A DNA stretch of 64,000 bases from Trileptium ribeirensis (taxonomy: Eukaryota; Nematoda; Enoplea; Enoplida; Thoracostomopsidae). Numbering within the stretch: position 1 is the first letter of the stretch; the number at the start of each line of letters is the position of its first letter. The stretch covers positions 1-64,000 of the forward strand of contig JASANE010007453.1 in NCBI GenBank assembly GCA_030248225.1, in the 5' to 3' direction. Under the pieces are notes generated by a model. That model was not told where the DNA came from. It was given only the letters and a program-made list of their open reading frames with translations, and ran no database searches. Positions 27,601 to 37,336 of the stretch are shown here, one piece after another. The position numbers and the translations under genes were made by a program.

Positions 27601-30600
27601 TTTATTGCCAGGAATCACCGAAAAATGTTAGCCGTCGGATCGCCCACTTTGGTGAAGCCAGGCAAGCATATGTGAAAGCGTAATATTAATGTTGTTTAAT
27701 TCCCCAGGAGATCAACTATACTGTTTGCGTTACAAAAACAGCAGCCAGCAGTACGAACATTACAAAAGTACTTCAAGCAGTATTTAAAAACAGCAATTTT
27801 TAGCTTTAAACCATTGTTGCAAACGATACGTTCATTTTATTTAAGTTCCAGTTTTTTGTGGCCCACAAAGTTACCTTCTTGATTTTAATAAAGTTTTTTT
27901 TGCAGATTTACCACACCATAACCCCACTAACACCCGATGTATATCATGTCATTCAAATAAAGAAAACACAATCCAGTCTATTTATTTGCAGTAATTGTTA
28001 AATGATCAAAAGAAATTTACGAAAATGATATATTTGGTGGTCACTGGTTGAGTAGGGGCGCAGCAAAACGAGTGGATTGAGCTGGAGAGCAGCGAGCCAC
28101 AACAGTACATATTTCTGCATAAATTCGACCGCTCGAATAAGTGTTTCATTAATTCACAAGTCTTTGCATTTTGCTTATTTCATTTTCCCTTTGTAACGAT
28201 AATAAATGGAAATCGAGTGTTAGTTTCGAGTTTTTAGTGTAAAAATGTTTCAGAAGTGAGGCATTTAAAATGGTAGGATTTTGTAACAGTGTTTCTGAAA
28301 ATGGTAGACATTTTAGTAGTAATTTTTTTACAAATTTTTGTATACCATAAATATTCTGGCATGACACACTAGTCTATTTTTCCAGGGTATAGTTGGGATA
28401 CAGCCGTGTACGGCGTCCCGACTGCTCACACAGTGCATTTCAATAATCCATGATAGTTGCAGTGTGATACGCTGTATACATAATTTGCGATGTTGTACAT
28501 ACCGACTGTCCGCGAATAAGCCGGTACACACGACTTGGAGACCGCACGTAGCGGATACCCCTAAACCCATAGCGCGCATATCGGCTGGTATTAGTTACTT
28601 CGGAATTTAGATTAATTACCTTTGTAATCAAATTGCTTTTACATTACTTCCACGTTCTAACTTCCACATTTCAATGGCTTCCGGTGTTGACCAATTAGTT
28701 ACGCATCTTACTGATTTCCACATTCCAGTAAATTGTGTTACTTATGTGTCCCAGTAACTTTTGATTATAATATTTTCCGGGTTGTGATTAACAACCGCGG
28801 GTTATTCCCACCTTACAATGACTTCATGGTGTCGTGGCTACGTAATCCCGCATTTTATTCACTTCCAGGTTCAAATAACTTCCGAATCACTTCCGCATTC
28901 CAGCGACTTCCGGGTATAGTTATTTCTGGGTGTTGGTATTACTTCCGGTTTAATGACTTCCGAGTTACTTCCACATTCCACGATTGTGATAAATTCCCGA
29001 GACTAAAATTACACTATGATTAATTTCCTCCCTTCTGTCTGGGCTAAAACCACTTATTTTCCATATTCTATTAAAAAGTAAATTTATCTTTTGTAACCTG
29101 TCCGAGTCCTGTCAAAGAAGCCGATTTCCTGACGAAGCAGAGATTTGAATAACTGACTGCGGAGTTTGATATTGACCTTTGCGAATCCGTATGAAAACGA
29201 GCCGCCGCGCAAGCCATCAAACAATCCACTAAAACAGCAATCGACATTATTACAGGTGTTATTTTATTTTCAAATTTGCAGTAGGATCATACAATACAAG
29301 GTAGAACTGACTGCAGCTCACTCGACGTTCGCTCGCTGCTCGACACAATGTCATAACACTTATCGCTCTATACTCGCCCGATATAAAGACGACAATCATT
29401 TCTGGCACGTATCTACAGTAGATATTTTTTGAGTTTCCGGAGCAAAAAACTATAGTGTAGCTCGACAGAAATTCTAGAATAATATATGTGATAAGCTCTG
29501 ATCGACTAATAAAACTTAAACCCATTTTAATAAACTCCGGTTCGAAGCATTGCATTTTCTAAGCTCGTTAACGAAGCTTTGCATTTTCTAAGTTCGTTCA
29601 GAACATTATAACTTCAGCACAAATGTTGCGAAAACAAACAATAATAAACATAACTATTTTCTGGAGTAACGGTCTTGCTCGCACTAATATTGTAGAGTTA
29701 AAAATCAATCACGATGGCGGTGACAGTTAATTAAAGCGTTAAAATGTGCTTTACTGCAGTAAAAATAATAAATATACAGTGTCTATTGTACAGCACCATA
29801 TATCCAGTGCCGCCAGAAAATTGACTAAATTCAAACATAATCCACAACAAAAATTGATGAAAGCCAAAGAAATACTGAAATTAAAAAAGCAAAAACTCTT
29901 TTTTACTGTGTTCGAATCTTTGCATAAAGTAGATTTTTTAAAAGTTAGTTGTTAAAGTGTTGATAATAGTTGATTTAAGTTTTTAAAAATAGGTTGTTGA
30001 TTATATTTTTATACATAGATGCAGTGACATGCATGATTTAGTAAGTTTCGCGTAACTTACTGCCGATGCAATGAAAACAGCTCTCTTTGTGTTTGGCTGC
30101 TCGAGGTAATTATTATAATCTGCTATGGTGCTATTTTAAAAACCTAGTTTGCACAAAACACTCCTTTTTAATACATATTTAATAAAAAATTATAACCTTT
30201 ATTGTATACCTGATCGGTATTCCAAACAACCTTTAGTTGGTATGGCGCCTTCTGGAAAGTGACGTTGTTAATATTGTCGATGTGCAGTCGAACAATCAAC
30301 ACAAAAAAGAAGTAAAACAGCAACATCAAGTAAAATCTGAGCGTTATCAATAACCAATTCACCGGCATCATTACAAAAAACAAAACAGTACTTGGTGCCA
30401 CAGTACGGAATTTCCCCTACATTAGTTGAGGATGGTAGTGCCCACTCCCCCAAGCCCAATGGGGTGTTCTTTACTGCATTTTAACGTGTTTTTCATGTCT
30501 ACAGCGTATGTAGTTGTTTTTGTTGTATATTTATTAAAATTGCGTATTCCAACATGCCGCGCTTTATACAATTTAGGAATTTATCATAAATATTCGAAAT

Positions 30601-33600
30601 AAAACCAGCAGTATTTTAAGTTTTGTGGTAACCGTTTCTGTTAAGACTATTTTTGGTCTCACATCGAAATACATTACTCGCCACAATAATTTTGCATCGA
30701 TCAAATTATAAAATTTCAAAGTAAAACTTTATTCTCCAACGAGCTAGCTCGGAGCAAACATCGACCTAAATGCGGTTAATTGTGGTGTGTACTGTACATG
30801 CGGTAGCAGGAGCATGCCCCTGGTAAGCAGAAATTTATTTCATGACCTTTAGAAATGCTGAGAAGTTTTAAATCCTTGGCACTTGCCCATTGTGTAGTGA
30901 AGCCAGATTCAATAAATAACGGACCAAGATTAATATTTTCTACAAGTTTTCACAAAGAAATTATGTCCCAAAATGAATTATTAGCGTTGGGCTTTGGAAG
31001 AGCAGTCTTATACTTTTCAAAGCAAATCGCAATGCCAACTTGGTCTGTAAAGCCTTTTATCGTCATTTCACAGCTATACATTTAGTTTTTCATTACGAAT
31101 GCCTTTACCTATATACAGTACCTGACAGCACATAGCACTAGCATAATAATCACAGAACGTATCAGATTCTCGTAGGATCGTGTTACAACGACATTGGAAA
31201 TGACTTGACCCATATAATACGGAATGAATAACGTTGCTGAAATAGTAATTGTAAATTAAAAAAGTATATGACCAAACGTAAATAACATTTTATTATTCCG
31301 TCTTAAAAGTCACCATAGATTGTGTGGCAAATAAAGTGGTATAATACCGGAATAAGCACGAAACTACGCAGAGCATTGAGGAAAAAGAGATTTACAGCAC
31401 CCATTAATTTGCTGTTATCTTTTTGGAATCTGAACTATAGTATCATTCGCGAGAAATTCCCGAATTGTTAACAAAAAATTTGCAGCTGTCTGAAACGTTA
31501 TTAGTGAATTTTGGGAAAAACGCAAACGATTCGTGAAAATTTTGTTTTTATTTCTGCAGTGCCGTGATATGTCTGCAACTAAGTTGATTGTCTATCGCGT
31601 GCTACTGTAGTCCCAAGCTCAGAAATAAAGTAAAAATTTTCGCGAATCGTTCGCGAACAGTTCGGGACAATTTAACAGCTGTTCAATAACTATTTGCGAA
31701 TTTTTCGCGAACATTGCGTTTATTTCTGAGCGTGACTGTACGACGACGAGCTGAAACTCAACAATATATGTAAGCCCTCGATTTGGCTCAGTGTGTAACA
31801 ACACACGAGCGACTAAGAGTTCAGTTCCGCCGTTAGGGCCTCTTATCCTTCCTAGGGATCTCACTCCATGCTGCAATAATCGCGAAATTGTAGACTAAAC
31901 ATAACGCAAAACACACAACGAGCACCAAATAAATTTGTTTATTGGTTGTTGGTGCAGTGTTTATGAGACCTAAGCGTTGCAAATCATGCCTGGATAATTT
32001 ACACTGCAGCTGTTCTTAAGCTCCTTAGTGAGATGGTTTGGAGGGGCTGACTGACACGGTTTGTGTGGCCTTACATAGGCTAACCGCGGCCCTGTATGTG
32101 TCCGGTAACTATGTTATAAGAATTTTAGGTTTACCGCACGATAAATGTTTGAAGTGTCTTTCAAACAAATATTTCGTACGGTTCGGGTTTCAATAAACCA
32201 GGAACAGTTATCTGCCCTTAGGGATTGCTGGAAGCAGCGAGTGCGAAACAATAATAATGCATTATTAAAAACTCAGGAGCCGTCTTTCCACAAAAACAGA
32301 GCCGAATTGGTACCCGCTAAGAATGATTTTGTATGTAGTACTGGCTGGAAAAGGCGCTCACTATCTGAGTAAAATTTGTTGAAAACATATTAAATGGTAT
32401 TATATTAAACTAGTAGTCTGTCTTATCGCTAAGGTGATAAATTCTGAGTGTTGAATGTTTAATTTAGAAAGACGTTCAAAGCTTGCGTTACTTTAGTACT
32501 TGATGCAATATACCGGATTACTGCGTATTTAAAAACTTACAATGTGCGTCTACATAGAAGATAAGTTGGTCTACAAAATGAGGCTAATGTCACCCATATA
32601 TTTCGAGAGTTTCAAGAGTGTCACTTCCGCCTATTTTAATTCGCTTGGACCCGTTCAATAACAAAGTTTGACCCAACCCTACAGTGTAAATAATGACAAT
32701 AGCGTTATACCATTTACAGCTATATAGAGGATGAATTTCTCTTGAAAATTAGACCAAAAACACATGTATAAATGGCTACGAATTATTACAATTTTGTATT
32801 TTGAGTCCATGCGCCCATTGAAAAACCTTTTTAATACCTCTCTGCACTGTAAATAATGACAATAGTAGCACACCATTTGCAGCTGCAAAAAGGATAAATT
32901 GCTCTACAAAATGAGCTCAAAAAGCCTGTATGAGTGGCAACGGATATATTATCATTTTTGCGTATTTTGGGTCCAAGGGCCCATTGAAAACCTTTTTTAT
33001 ACCTCCCTGCACTGTAAATAATGACAATAGCAGCACATCATTTGCGGCTACATAAAGAGTGAATCACTCTACACAATAATACCAAAAACAGCCTTATACA
33101 GCACTAGCGGTTGCGTAGATATTAACATTATTGGGTATCATGGGCCCAATCGGTCATTGAAACACCCTTCTTGACTAGTCCTTGCAGCTTAAATAATGCA
33201 ATAGGAACACACCATGTGCAGCTACACAGAGGATGAATTGCTCTACAAAATGAGACCAAAACGAATATGGCTTGAATGGTTGTGGAGATATGCCCGTTGC
33301 CGTATTATTATAATCTCATGGACTCTTTAAAAATCTTTTGAACACTAATCCTGCAAGCAAGAGTTAATCTGTGCAAAAGTTTGTTACAAAAGTTAATCAC
33401 AAAATTTAATGTTGCCTTAACTTCTTTGCAAAATGAACCCGATTTGGCTGAAATATTTGCTGAGATATAGCCAAGAATATGTTTTGTCGGGCCTGGTTGA
33501 CCCGACTCGGGCCCCTTTGAAAGTCTTTTACGACCCGAAAGAGTTCAAATTCGTTTTCGCGTCTAATTAAAGGACACAAATTGAGATTTTAACGTTTCGA

Positions 33601-34710
33601 ATGAGCTATCGCGCGAGGCAATCGGCCTAGGCAAAGTTGAGTTTTGCGTGTCACTTTTAAAAAAACCCAGAAACGGATACCATCCAAATTTTCACTCTGG
33701 CCAGTAAGAATTCCTCGCTACGCTCGTTAGACTCACTACTCAGTGATACGTTCGTCAATATAGGTCGGGCAATAACTACCAACACAGAACTTAAAAGTAT
33801 TCAAACAGTATAAATTTTGTACGTACAGCCTGAAGTACTTGATAGTGTAGAAACCAAGAACCCAAATTAAAAGTGTAATACAAATTATGTATGTAGATCA
33901 ATACAACGACTTACCTGCCGCATGCAGGAACAGACCGACAAATCCAAACAAGTACCAAACCCATTCGCTTTTGCAGTAAGCCAATAGCCTTAACACTATT
34001 GATGCTTTCTTTCCGATGCTGAGCGCAACTGCTGCATCAATCATTTCATCTTTTGTTGATGTTTCAAACGAAGCAATAACATTTTGCTCGTCTAACGCGG
34101 CACCGCTACTATTGCTGCTTTCGTCAAGGCCACTAGTGCCATCCTGGCTGACCTCGTCATCCAGCCTTCCGTACGGTTCATCCGTGCTACTTCGACCCTC
34201 ACCACGAGAAACGAAACGCCGTCTCGTTACAGCTGAAGTTGCCCGTCGTAGCAATGTAGGTCCTCTCGGGAACAAAACACAAAATTCCAAGACAAAAACT
34301 AACGATGCAAAAATATTCCATGAAAACAACCACCAAAAATAAGCGTCGTTCACAAAGCGGCTGCTGCTTTCAGAATAAGCTAACAGTTTCACCGGCGAGT
34401 ATCCTGCCATACACAGTCCGATAACTTTAAAAACGAAAATAGTCGACGATTTGCTCATCGTAAAAATAATCATTTTACGGTTGTTGTTACAAAGCGATAA
34501 AAGTGTAACAAAAAAGGCGACAGCAAATCGGAAAACCGATAAACACCAGAGATCAAAATGGCACCAACGATAGCTGTAACGATCTTTTGAAAGAATCGTA
34601 TAAAAGTAAAATTTAAATTTCGACAAATGAGCGTAGGACAATGTTGAATTTACGACGTCCAAAACGGCGACGACTATGCACACCAACGATACAGCACTTA
34701 TGGGCGTCAT
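9562..34710 (-). CDS. Gene B: ABCB9/TAPL-like half-size ABC transporter, 13 coding exons
   Basis: Paralogue of gene A, about 854 aa. Coding exons: 34710-33915, 31236-31122, 29228-29098, 26840-26635, 24188-24054, 22848-22786, 22034-21906, 21182-20991, 18542-18369, 15574-15307, 12905-12799, 11495-11303 and, less certainly, 9617-9562. They total 2565 nt with the frame kept. TMD0 has four helices and keeps the TM1 Asp (18) and TM2 Arg (61). NBD motifs are complete: Walker A 605-612, Gln653, LSGGQ 735-739, Asp759 with Glu760, His791. It differs from A by an intron inside A's exon 6, a 24-residue insert after NIAYG in the NBD, and a short basic C-terminus instead of A's long tail. Function is inferred as for A: an ATP-driven peptide half-transporter of lysosome-like membranes, possibly partnering A. 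No disabling change was seen. Confidence 0.9.
11153..11275 (-). pseudogene. Decayed partial duplicate of gene B exon 11
   Basis: A second copy of the 3' two-thirds of exon 11 lies 138 bp further on. It shares GATCGTATCATAGTA, CAAGGGAGTTGT and GCAGCATCAGATGATGA with the real exon. It has small deletions that break the frame, and its donor reads CTAAGT instead of GTAAGT, so it should not be spliced in. Confidence 0.8.
11303..11495 (-). CDS. Gene B exon 11: H-loop
   Basis: 193 nt, phase 1 out. Acceptor ATTTTAG, donor ACAT|GTAAGT. Encodes [20 protein letters not shown] and the NBD end [11 protein letters not shown], finishing with LVQHQMMT. The 3' part is duplicated just downstream as a decayed copy. 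Confidence 0.92.
12230..12490. mobile_element. Hairpin MITE, gene B intron 11
   Basis: Starts AAGTACTCGCGAGAAATGAG and ends with the inverted CATTTCTGCGGAATGCTGTA. The body is rich in TTCGAAC/GAACGAAC blocks. Belongs to the Tc1/mariner-like family of short palindromic elements seen repeatedly in gene B introns. Confidence 0.65.
12799..12905 (-). CDS. Gene B exon 10: signature motif and Walker B
   Basis: 107 nt. Acceptor ATTTCAG, donor GTTGGT. Completes LSGGQKQR and encodes [18 protein letters not shown]. Confidence 0.94.
13000..13500. repeat. Cluster of degenerate TGGTGT/ACACCAT motifs
   Basis: In gene B intron 10. Motifs such as ATGGTGTATGG, AATGGTGTCGCG, CTATGGTGTCTTCG and their complements (AACACCATAC) recur with CACTATA and GTGTAC partners. 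Looks like a decayed repeat; no coding or RNA structure recognised. Confidence 0.35.
13842..13928. mobile_element. Short hairpin MITE remnant, gene B intron 10
   Basis: GGCATGTGCCAGAAATGACT with GCCGCC is mirrored by GGCGGTCATTTGTGGGGCAT. The arms match the CAGAAATGACTGTCGC core of the other palindromic elements here. Confidence 0.5.
15307..15574 (-). CDS. Gene B exon 9: Q-loop, with a 24-residue insert
   Basis: 268 nt against 196 nt in A. Acceptor AACTTCAG, donor GTAAAT. Encodes [20 protein letters not shown], then an extra segment (within residues 670-709) containing [20 protein letters not shown], then LANAHQFI and the LSG start. The insert is in frame with no stop and sits at the helical subdomain of the NBD. 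Confidence 0.88.
16455..16600. mobile_element. Truncated MITE, gene B intron 9
   Basis: Left end ACAGTACTCACCAGAAATGA and an internal GAGCGAGTGGCTCGCTCG are clear. The right terminal repeat is missing. Confidence 0.55.
16816..17015. mobile_element. Complete 200-bp hairpin MITE, gene B intron 9
   Basis: TACAGTACTCGCCAGAAATG at the left and the inverted TGATTTCTGACGAGTACTGT plus A at the right. The arms continue through TGTCGTTCGTTCGATGTTCG and its near-complement. TA at both ends fits a Tc1/mariner-type TA target duplication. Confidence 0.8.
18369..18542 (-). CDS. Gene B exon 8: Walker A
   Basis: 174 nt, as in A. Acceptor TTGTAG, donor AAA|GTAACT (ordinary GT where A has GC). Encodes [17 protein letters not shown] and runs to DHAFLHTK. 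Confidence 0.94.
18690..19425. mobile_element. Foldback element copy 2, inverted arms about 260 bp
   Basis: Lies in gene B intron 8. The left arm (about 18690-18960) and right arm (about 19130-19425) are inverted copies sharing AATTTTGGTCAA-like, CGATGAG, CCAATGG, GGGAACCC and GGCCTGATGA segments. The core (18960-19130) holds a stem with CGGGGGGCTGCCGTCCCCCG. Same family as 5877-6305. Confidence 0.75.
19828..20004. mobile_element. Hairpin MITE, gene B intron 8
   Basis: TACAGTACGCGCCAGAAATG at the left; GCGACAGTCATTTTTGGCTG then GTACTATA at the right. Internal GAGTGAGCG/CGCTCG blocks pair. Confidence 0.75.
20991..21182 (-). CDS. Gene B exon 7: end of TMD and start of NBD
   Basis: 192 nt, one codon longer than in A. 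Acceptor TTTTAG, donor GTGAGT. Encodes [20 protein letters not shown], then [20 protein letters not shown]. Confidence 0.93.
21729..21885. mobile_element. 157-bp hairpin MITE, gene B intron 7
   Basis: TACAGTACCTGTCAAAAATG at the left and TCATTTTTGGCGAGTACTGT plus A at the right. GTCGCTCGCTC pairs with GAGCGAGCGAC. The element ends only about 20 bp from the exon 6b donor. Confidence 0.8.
21906..22034 (-). CDS. Gene B exon 6b: second part of A's exon 6
   Basis: 129 nt. Acceptor ATTTGTAG, donor GTCAGT. Encodes [18 protein letters not shown] and [15 protein letters not shown] hairpin MITE begins about 20 bp beyond the donor. Confidence 0.9.
22285..22493. mobile_element. Hairpin MITE inside the gene-B-specific intron
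   Basis: TACAGTAACGGCCAGAAACA at the left and CTTATTTTTGGCTACGACGG then TA at the right; the body has pairing TTTCGAAT/ATTCGAAA blocks. It lies within intron 22785-22035, which gene A lacks, but not at the intron ends. Confidence 0.65.
22786..22848 (-). CDS. Gene B exon 6a: first part of A's exon 6
   Basis: 63 nt. Acceptor TTTTAG, donor GTTAGT. Encodes [20 protein letters not shown] plus Glu, matching the first 21 codons of gene A exon 6. Together with exon 6b (129 nt) it makes 192 nt, exactly the size of the undivided exon in A. Confidence 0.88.
23076..24025. mobile_element. Nested inverted repeats, Tc1-like relic, gene B introns 4-5
   Basis: Outer ends: TAGTCTGACAAAAATTATTG (23081) and the inverted AAATTATTGTCAGACGC near 24020, which resemble Tc1-type termini. 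Inner pair: GTGCGTACACTATGGTTGTT with CTTTTGTCAAAAC (about 23412-23445) against TTGACAAAAGAATAACCTAG with GTGTACGCAC (about 23825-23858). The plus-strand frame 23148-23537 has no motif I can assign. The right end lies about 30 bp from the exon 5 donor (24053), so the element is confined to intron 5 (24053-22849). Confidence 0.45.
24054..24188 (-). CDS. Gene B exon 5: second intracellular loop
   Basis: 135 nt. Acceptor TTTCGTAG, donor GTAAGG. Encodes [20 protein letters not shown] then [11 protein letters not shown], gapless against A exon 5. Confidence 0.92.
24768..24893. mobile_element. Hairpin MITE, gene B intron 4
   Basis: TGCAGTTATGGACAGAAATA is mirrored by TATTTCTGCTCGCAACTGTA, with internal TTCGCGAAGCTTTCACGAA-type pairing. 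Confidence 0.65.
25055..25363. mobile_element. MITE with internal 27-bp triplication, gene B intron 4
   Basis: TACAGTCCCGGCCAAAAAAA at the left and ACTTATTTCTGGTACTGTG at the right. Inside, a 27-bp unit with TTTTGTTCTGCAGAAAATAA is repeated three times (about 25130-25215). Confidence 0.65.
25553..25615. mobile_element. Solo MITE terminus, gene B intron 4
   Basis: AGTTCGCCAGAAATGACTGT and GATGTTCGCTCACTCG match the left arm of the palindromic family. No right end found. Confidence 0.45.
26008..26497. repeat. Seven diverged units of about 70 bp with internal palindrome
   Basis: Each unit starts TGCATTCCTTACATGATGCA or a variant such as TGCATTCCATAAAGAATGCA (imperfect palindrome), then CATGAATAAAAATTTTGCTC and GCCAGTAAGCT. 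Gene B intron 4. Confidence 0.85.
26635..26840 (-). CDS. Gene B exon 4: TSRLTADT motif and helices
   Basis: 206 nt. Acceptor ATTCCAG, donor GTACAT. Encodes [19 protein letters not shown], then two helices ending YGDYYE. Equal in length to A exon 4. Confidence 0.93.
28640..29000. repeat. Degenerate short repeat based on ACTTCCGCATTCCA
   Basis: CTTCCACATT, ACTTCCGGGT, CATTCCAGCGACTTCC and similar words recur with no fixed period. Gene B intron 3, next to exon 3. Confidence 0.6.
29098..29228 (-). CDS. Gene B exon 3: coupling-helix region
   Basis: 131 nt. Acceptor GTTTTAG, donor GTTACA. Encodes [11 protein letters not shown] and [13 protein letters not shown], aligned without gaps to gene A exon 3. 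Confidence 0.92.
29294..29420. mobile_element. Diverged hairpin MITE, gene B intron 2
   Basis: The right end ACAATCATTTCTGGCACGTA then TCTACAGTA fits the family. The left arm (GACTGCAGCTCACTCGACGT) is diverged. It lies about 70 bp upstream of the exon 3 acceptor in transcript orientation. Confidence 0.45.
30417..30685. repeat. Copy of the 56-57 kb repeat in gene B intron 2
   Basis: Shares GGAATTTCCCC, TTTATCATAAATATTCGAAAT, GTTTTGTGGTAACCGTTTCTG and the CATCGAAATAC end with the two units at 56385-57480, in the same orientation and in the equivalent intron of gene A. Confidence 0.65.
31122..31236 (-). CDS. Gene B exon 2: core TMD helices 1-2
   Basis: 115 nt, same phases as A exon 2. Acceptor ATTTCAG, donor GTACTG. 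Encodes [20 protein letters not shown] and a hydrophobic stretch. Confidence 0.9.
31604..31740. mobile_element. Hairpin MITE, gene B intron 1
   Basis: TGTAGTCCCAAGCTCAGAAA is mirrored by TTTCTGAGCGTGACTGTA. Internal TTTTCGCGAATCGTTCGCGA pairs with TTGCGAATTTTTCGCGAAC. Confidence 0.65.
32679..33345. repeat. Tandem array, about 165-bp unit, four copies, gene B intron 1
   Basis: Units begin CACTGTAAATAATGACAATA at about 32680, 32844, 33009 and 33185, and contain CACACCATTTGCAGCTAC, CTCTACAAAATGAG and GGGCCCATTGAAAACC. A related unique tail runs to about 33660. Confidence 0.85.
33915..34710 (-). CDS. Gene B exon 1: TMD0 and linker
   Basis: Encodes residues 1-265: four helices, then a Ser/Asp/Glu-rich linker and elbow. 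GTAAGT donor, phase 1, as in A. The frame is open upstream to a Met at 34830, but I chose Met at 34710 because it aligns with gene A's start (MTPIS against MKPIL) and a CTTCAG acceptor-like site lies 12 nt upstream. Confidence 0.88.
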
Positions 34711-35486
34711 TGCTTTTAATAGCTGAAGTACTCTGCCAAATGAAACAAAAAAACACCTTATAGTATAACCAAATTTACCGCGAGGAAAGTTCGGGTTACA
34801 TAATACACTATCTAGTACATATACAGGCAATTCTCGCCGCTGGGTTCACCTAAGAAATAAAAGATCGTGTCAGCCCCCCCCCAGTGCATCATGTCCAGTT
34901 TTTCCCCTCGAATAATCGATTATAATATTTTGTCTCTGTACACCTATAAGCCTTAGCCTAAATCTAAGCTTAAAAGCAAGAATACATAAGGAGAGTATGC
35001 CACTTCCCAGCACTCTAATGTTAATCCGTGGGCATGACATGATGACGTGGGCGTTTTCAACCTTTACAACCCTCATTTATTGGTGGGCATAATCCAGAGT
35101 CCCCAGTTTTGTGGGGTGGGGTTGTATAATTACGAACGGTTCATCTGAAACCCAAGTAAAACTGGTGATGGTTCGACATTCCTTCCCAAACCTGGGTGAG
35201 TCTGAGCTATTTTCACAATAAAAAAACGATTTGAAAAAAAAAATTAAAATAAAAAATACATTTGAAGCAACACTTGATATAATTTGATGATTAAGCAAAA
35301 CAAAAGTCACCAAGGACCATAAAACTTAATCCAGTAACATAAAATTACATTAACGCTTTGCGACTAGGAAGTCCAATATCGTATCTTAAACCCATGGACA
35401 GATTGTTCACAGTACACTTCACGGTGGAATATAGTAAAAAGTGAGTCATTTTAGAAACACCTTAGCCCAAAAATGATTTAAGACGT

Positions 35487-35585
35487 GTTCACACGCTCAA
35501 ACTTTTTGCTCAAAATTTGAGCTCAGATTTTGATCAAAATGAATTTGAAAGCATCTTTTTTGCAAGTTTGAACGCGTGAACAGTT
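35487..35585. repeat. Inverted repeat in the spacer
   Basis: GTTCACACGCTCAAACTTTT with TGC is mirrored by GCAAGTTTGAACGCGTGAAC about 75 bp later, giving a near-perfect stem. A further AAAAGTTTGAGCTCAATTTT lies at 35640. Likely a MITE. Confidence 0.6.
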
Positions 35586-37062
35586 TCAAACTTATCATGA
35601 ATATTCCTGTAGCCAATCATGGACGAGATGTATTACCTGAAAAAGTTTGAGCTCAATTTTGATATCAAATTTTAAAATATCGCAATTTTTATTAAAAAAT
35701 CACCAGCATTACAGCAACAGCTGGGCTCTCCCAACATCGGCTATTTCTTCAAATCGAATCGCACAAATCGGCAAACATTCGGAACAATTCATTGTGGATT
35801 AGACCATGTTCTTCTGCAATGAATTTCCCCTGTTGTTCCACAGCACTATGGGTTCTTCCGTAAACTTAGTCCTTCAGGACACCCCAGAGAAAAAGATTGG
35901 AGGCGTCAAATTCGGAGAACGGGCAGGTGACTCAACAGACCCACATCGACTGTTCCTGAAAAATTACATCCAACCACTCTCGCACCGATTTAGAATATAT
36001 TTTGAGCGGGCGCACCACCTTGTTGGTACAAAATTTTTTCGCACTCGTACAGCTATTTAAACTGGGCCAAAAATTTCCCAATGAAACGTCTAGAGTGCAT
36101 GCCCACCCAAACAGTCATTTCAGGAGTGTGCGGCTGGTGTTCAACTGTTTTATGAGGATTCTCTTAGGGCCAGTATAAGCAATTGTATCCATTTACACGA
36201 CCAAATGGTTCGATTAACAACTACTGAACATCACCAACTATTCTTCAGTAAACTGCACCCGGCGGCCAAAGCCACCTATGTGCAACTGATGTATTAATTG
36301 CAGACGAATGGCTCAATCCTAGTCCCTTGACGATTCAATGAGTAATCATCCCCGGCAGCCCAGAACCCACCGACGGCACACTATTTGACTTGCGAGGCGA
36401 GCTGATAAATTTGTCCGAGATGATAGCAATAGTCATCACCAACAGCTGTTCGACCAGGTTTAGACAAGTTTAATACTGGTCCAGCAGCATCGAATCTTCG
36501 ATGAAGAGCACAGACACATTTGCTGCTCGGGCTGGCACCCCAACAGTGGAGCGATGAGAGAATCACTTCAAACGAATTTTTAGTACAACAAATGTCGCTA
36601 AACAGAAAGGGGCGAATTATCCATATAGTTAGTTATATGTAAGTATAATCAATGTCCATAACAAATAAAAAATCGTAAAATTATGTCACATGGTTATTTT
36701 GACAGTTAAATTATCCTTACTTCTGAGACATCTCGTATGTGTGAATCTTTATCACAGCCAATATGTGAAAATGGCAAACAATAAATTTTCACTGCTTGGA
36801 TGCGCCGTTGTAAACACTCATGAAAGTCATTTGCCTACGCATCCAAAGTTTAATAACTACTCGTCAGTATTACGACACAGGAACCACAAAGTTTTACTCT
36901 AAAAACAATAATCTCAATATAACAAAATAAAGTGGTACATATAATTCTGTATTTTAAACTTTGTAGCAAAACAAAGCTACTTTATATTTACCAATATAAC
37001 CATAACCACAACACTTTAACGCCGACTTTGTGCATCGTGTAATATACCTACTTCACAATCTC

Positions 37063-37165
37063 AAGACGACACCAGGAATTGAACAAGAATATATACTACG
37101 ATTAAAAAGCGGCTGAGCTATCTATGAGCTGTTGCTCAATCTCCTAAGGAATATCGCAAAGTAAA
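37063..37165 (-). repeat. tRNA-derived SINE-like copy 2
   Basis: Shares GCTGAGCTATCT, then GAGCTGTTGCTCAATC (copy 1: GAAGCTATTGTTTCGATC), CCTAAGGA and ATCGCAAAG with copy 1, in the same orientation. Box B is weaker (GTTCAATTCC on the minus strand). Lies in the spacer between genes A and B. Confidence 0.6.
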
Positions 37166-37336
37166 CTAAATAATAACAATGCAGTACATACAAGCAGACA
37201 TTATATATGGCTAACTCACTTTAACATAATATACTATTACACACCAGTTCACAATGTCACATGTCCATAATTGCGGACAATGGACCATAAAGGGATAAAC
37301 TGTAATAATTCGGAATGCGTTTAAAAAGTTTAATTT

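Noticed and set aside
34710..34830. Upstream Met at 34830 as the start of gene B.
   Set aside because: The extra 40 residues have no counterpart in gene A, and an acceptor-like site precedes the internal Met.
35806..36060. 84-codon plus-strand frame in the intergenic spacer.
   Set aside because: Vaguely like fragments seen in transposon-derived proteins, but nothing specific enough to support a call.
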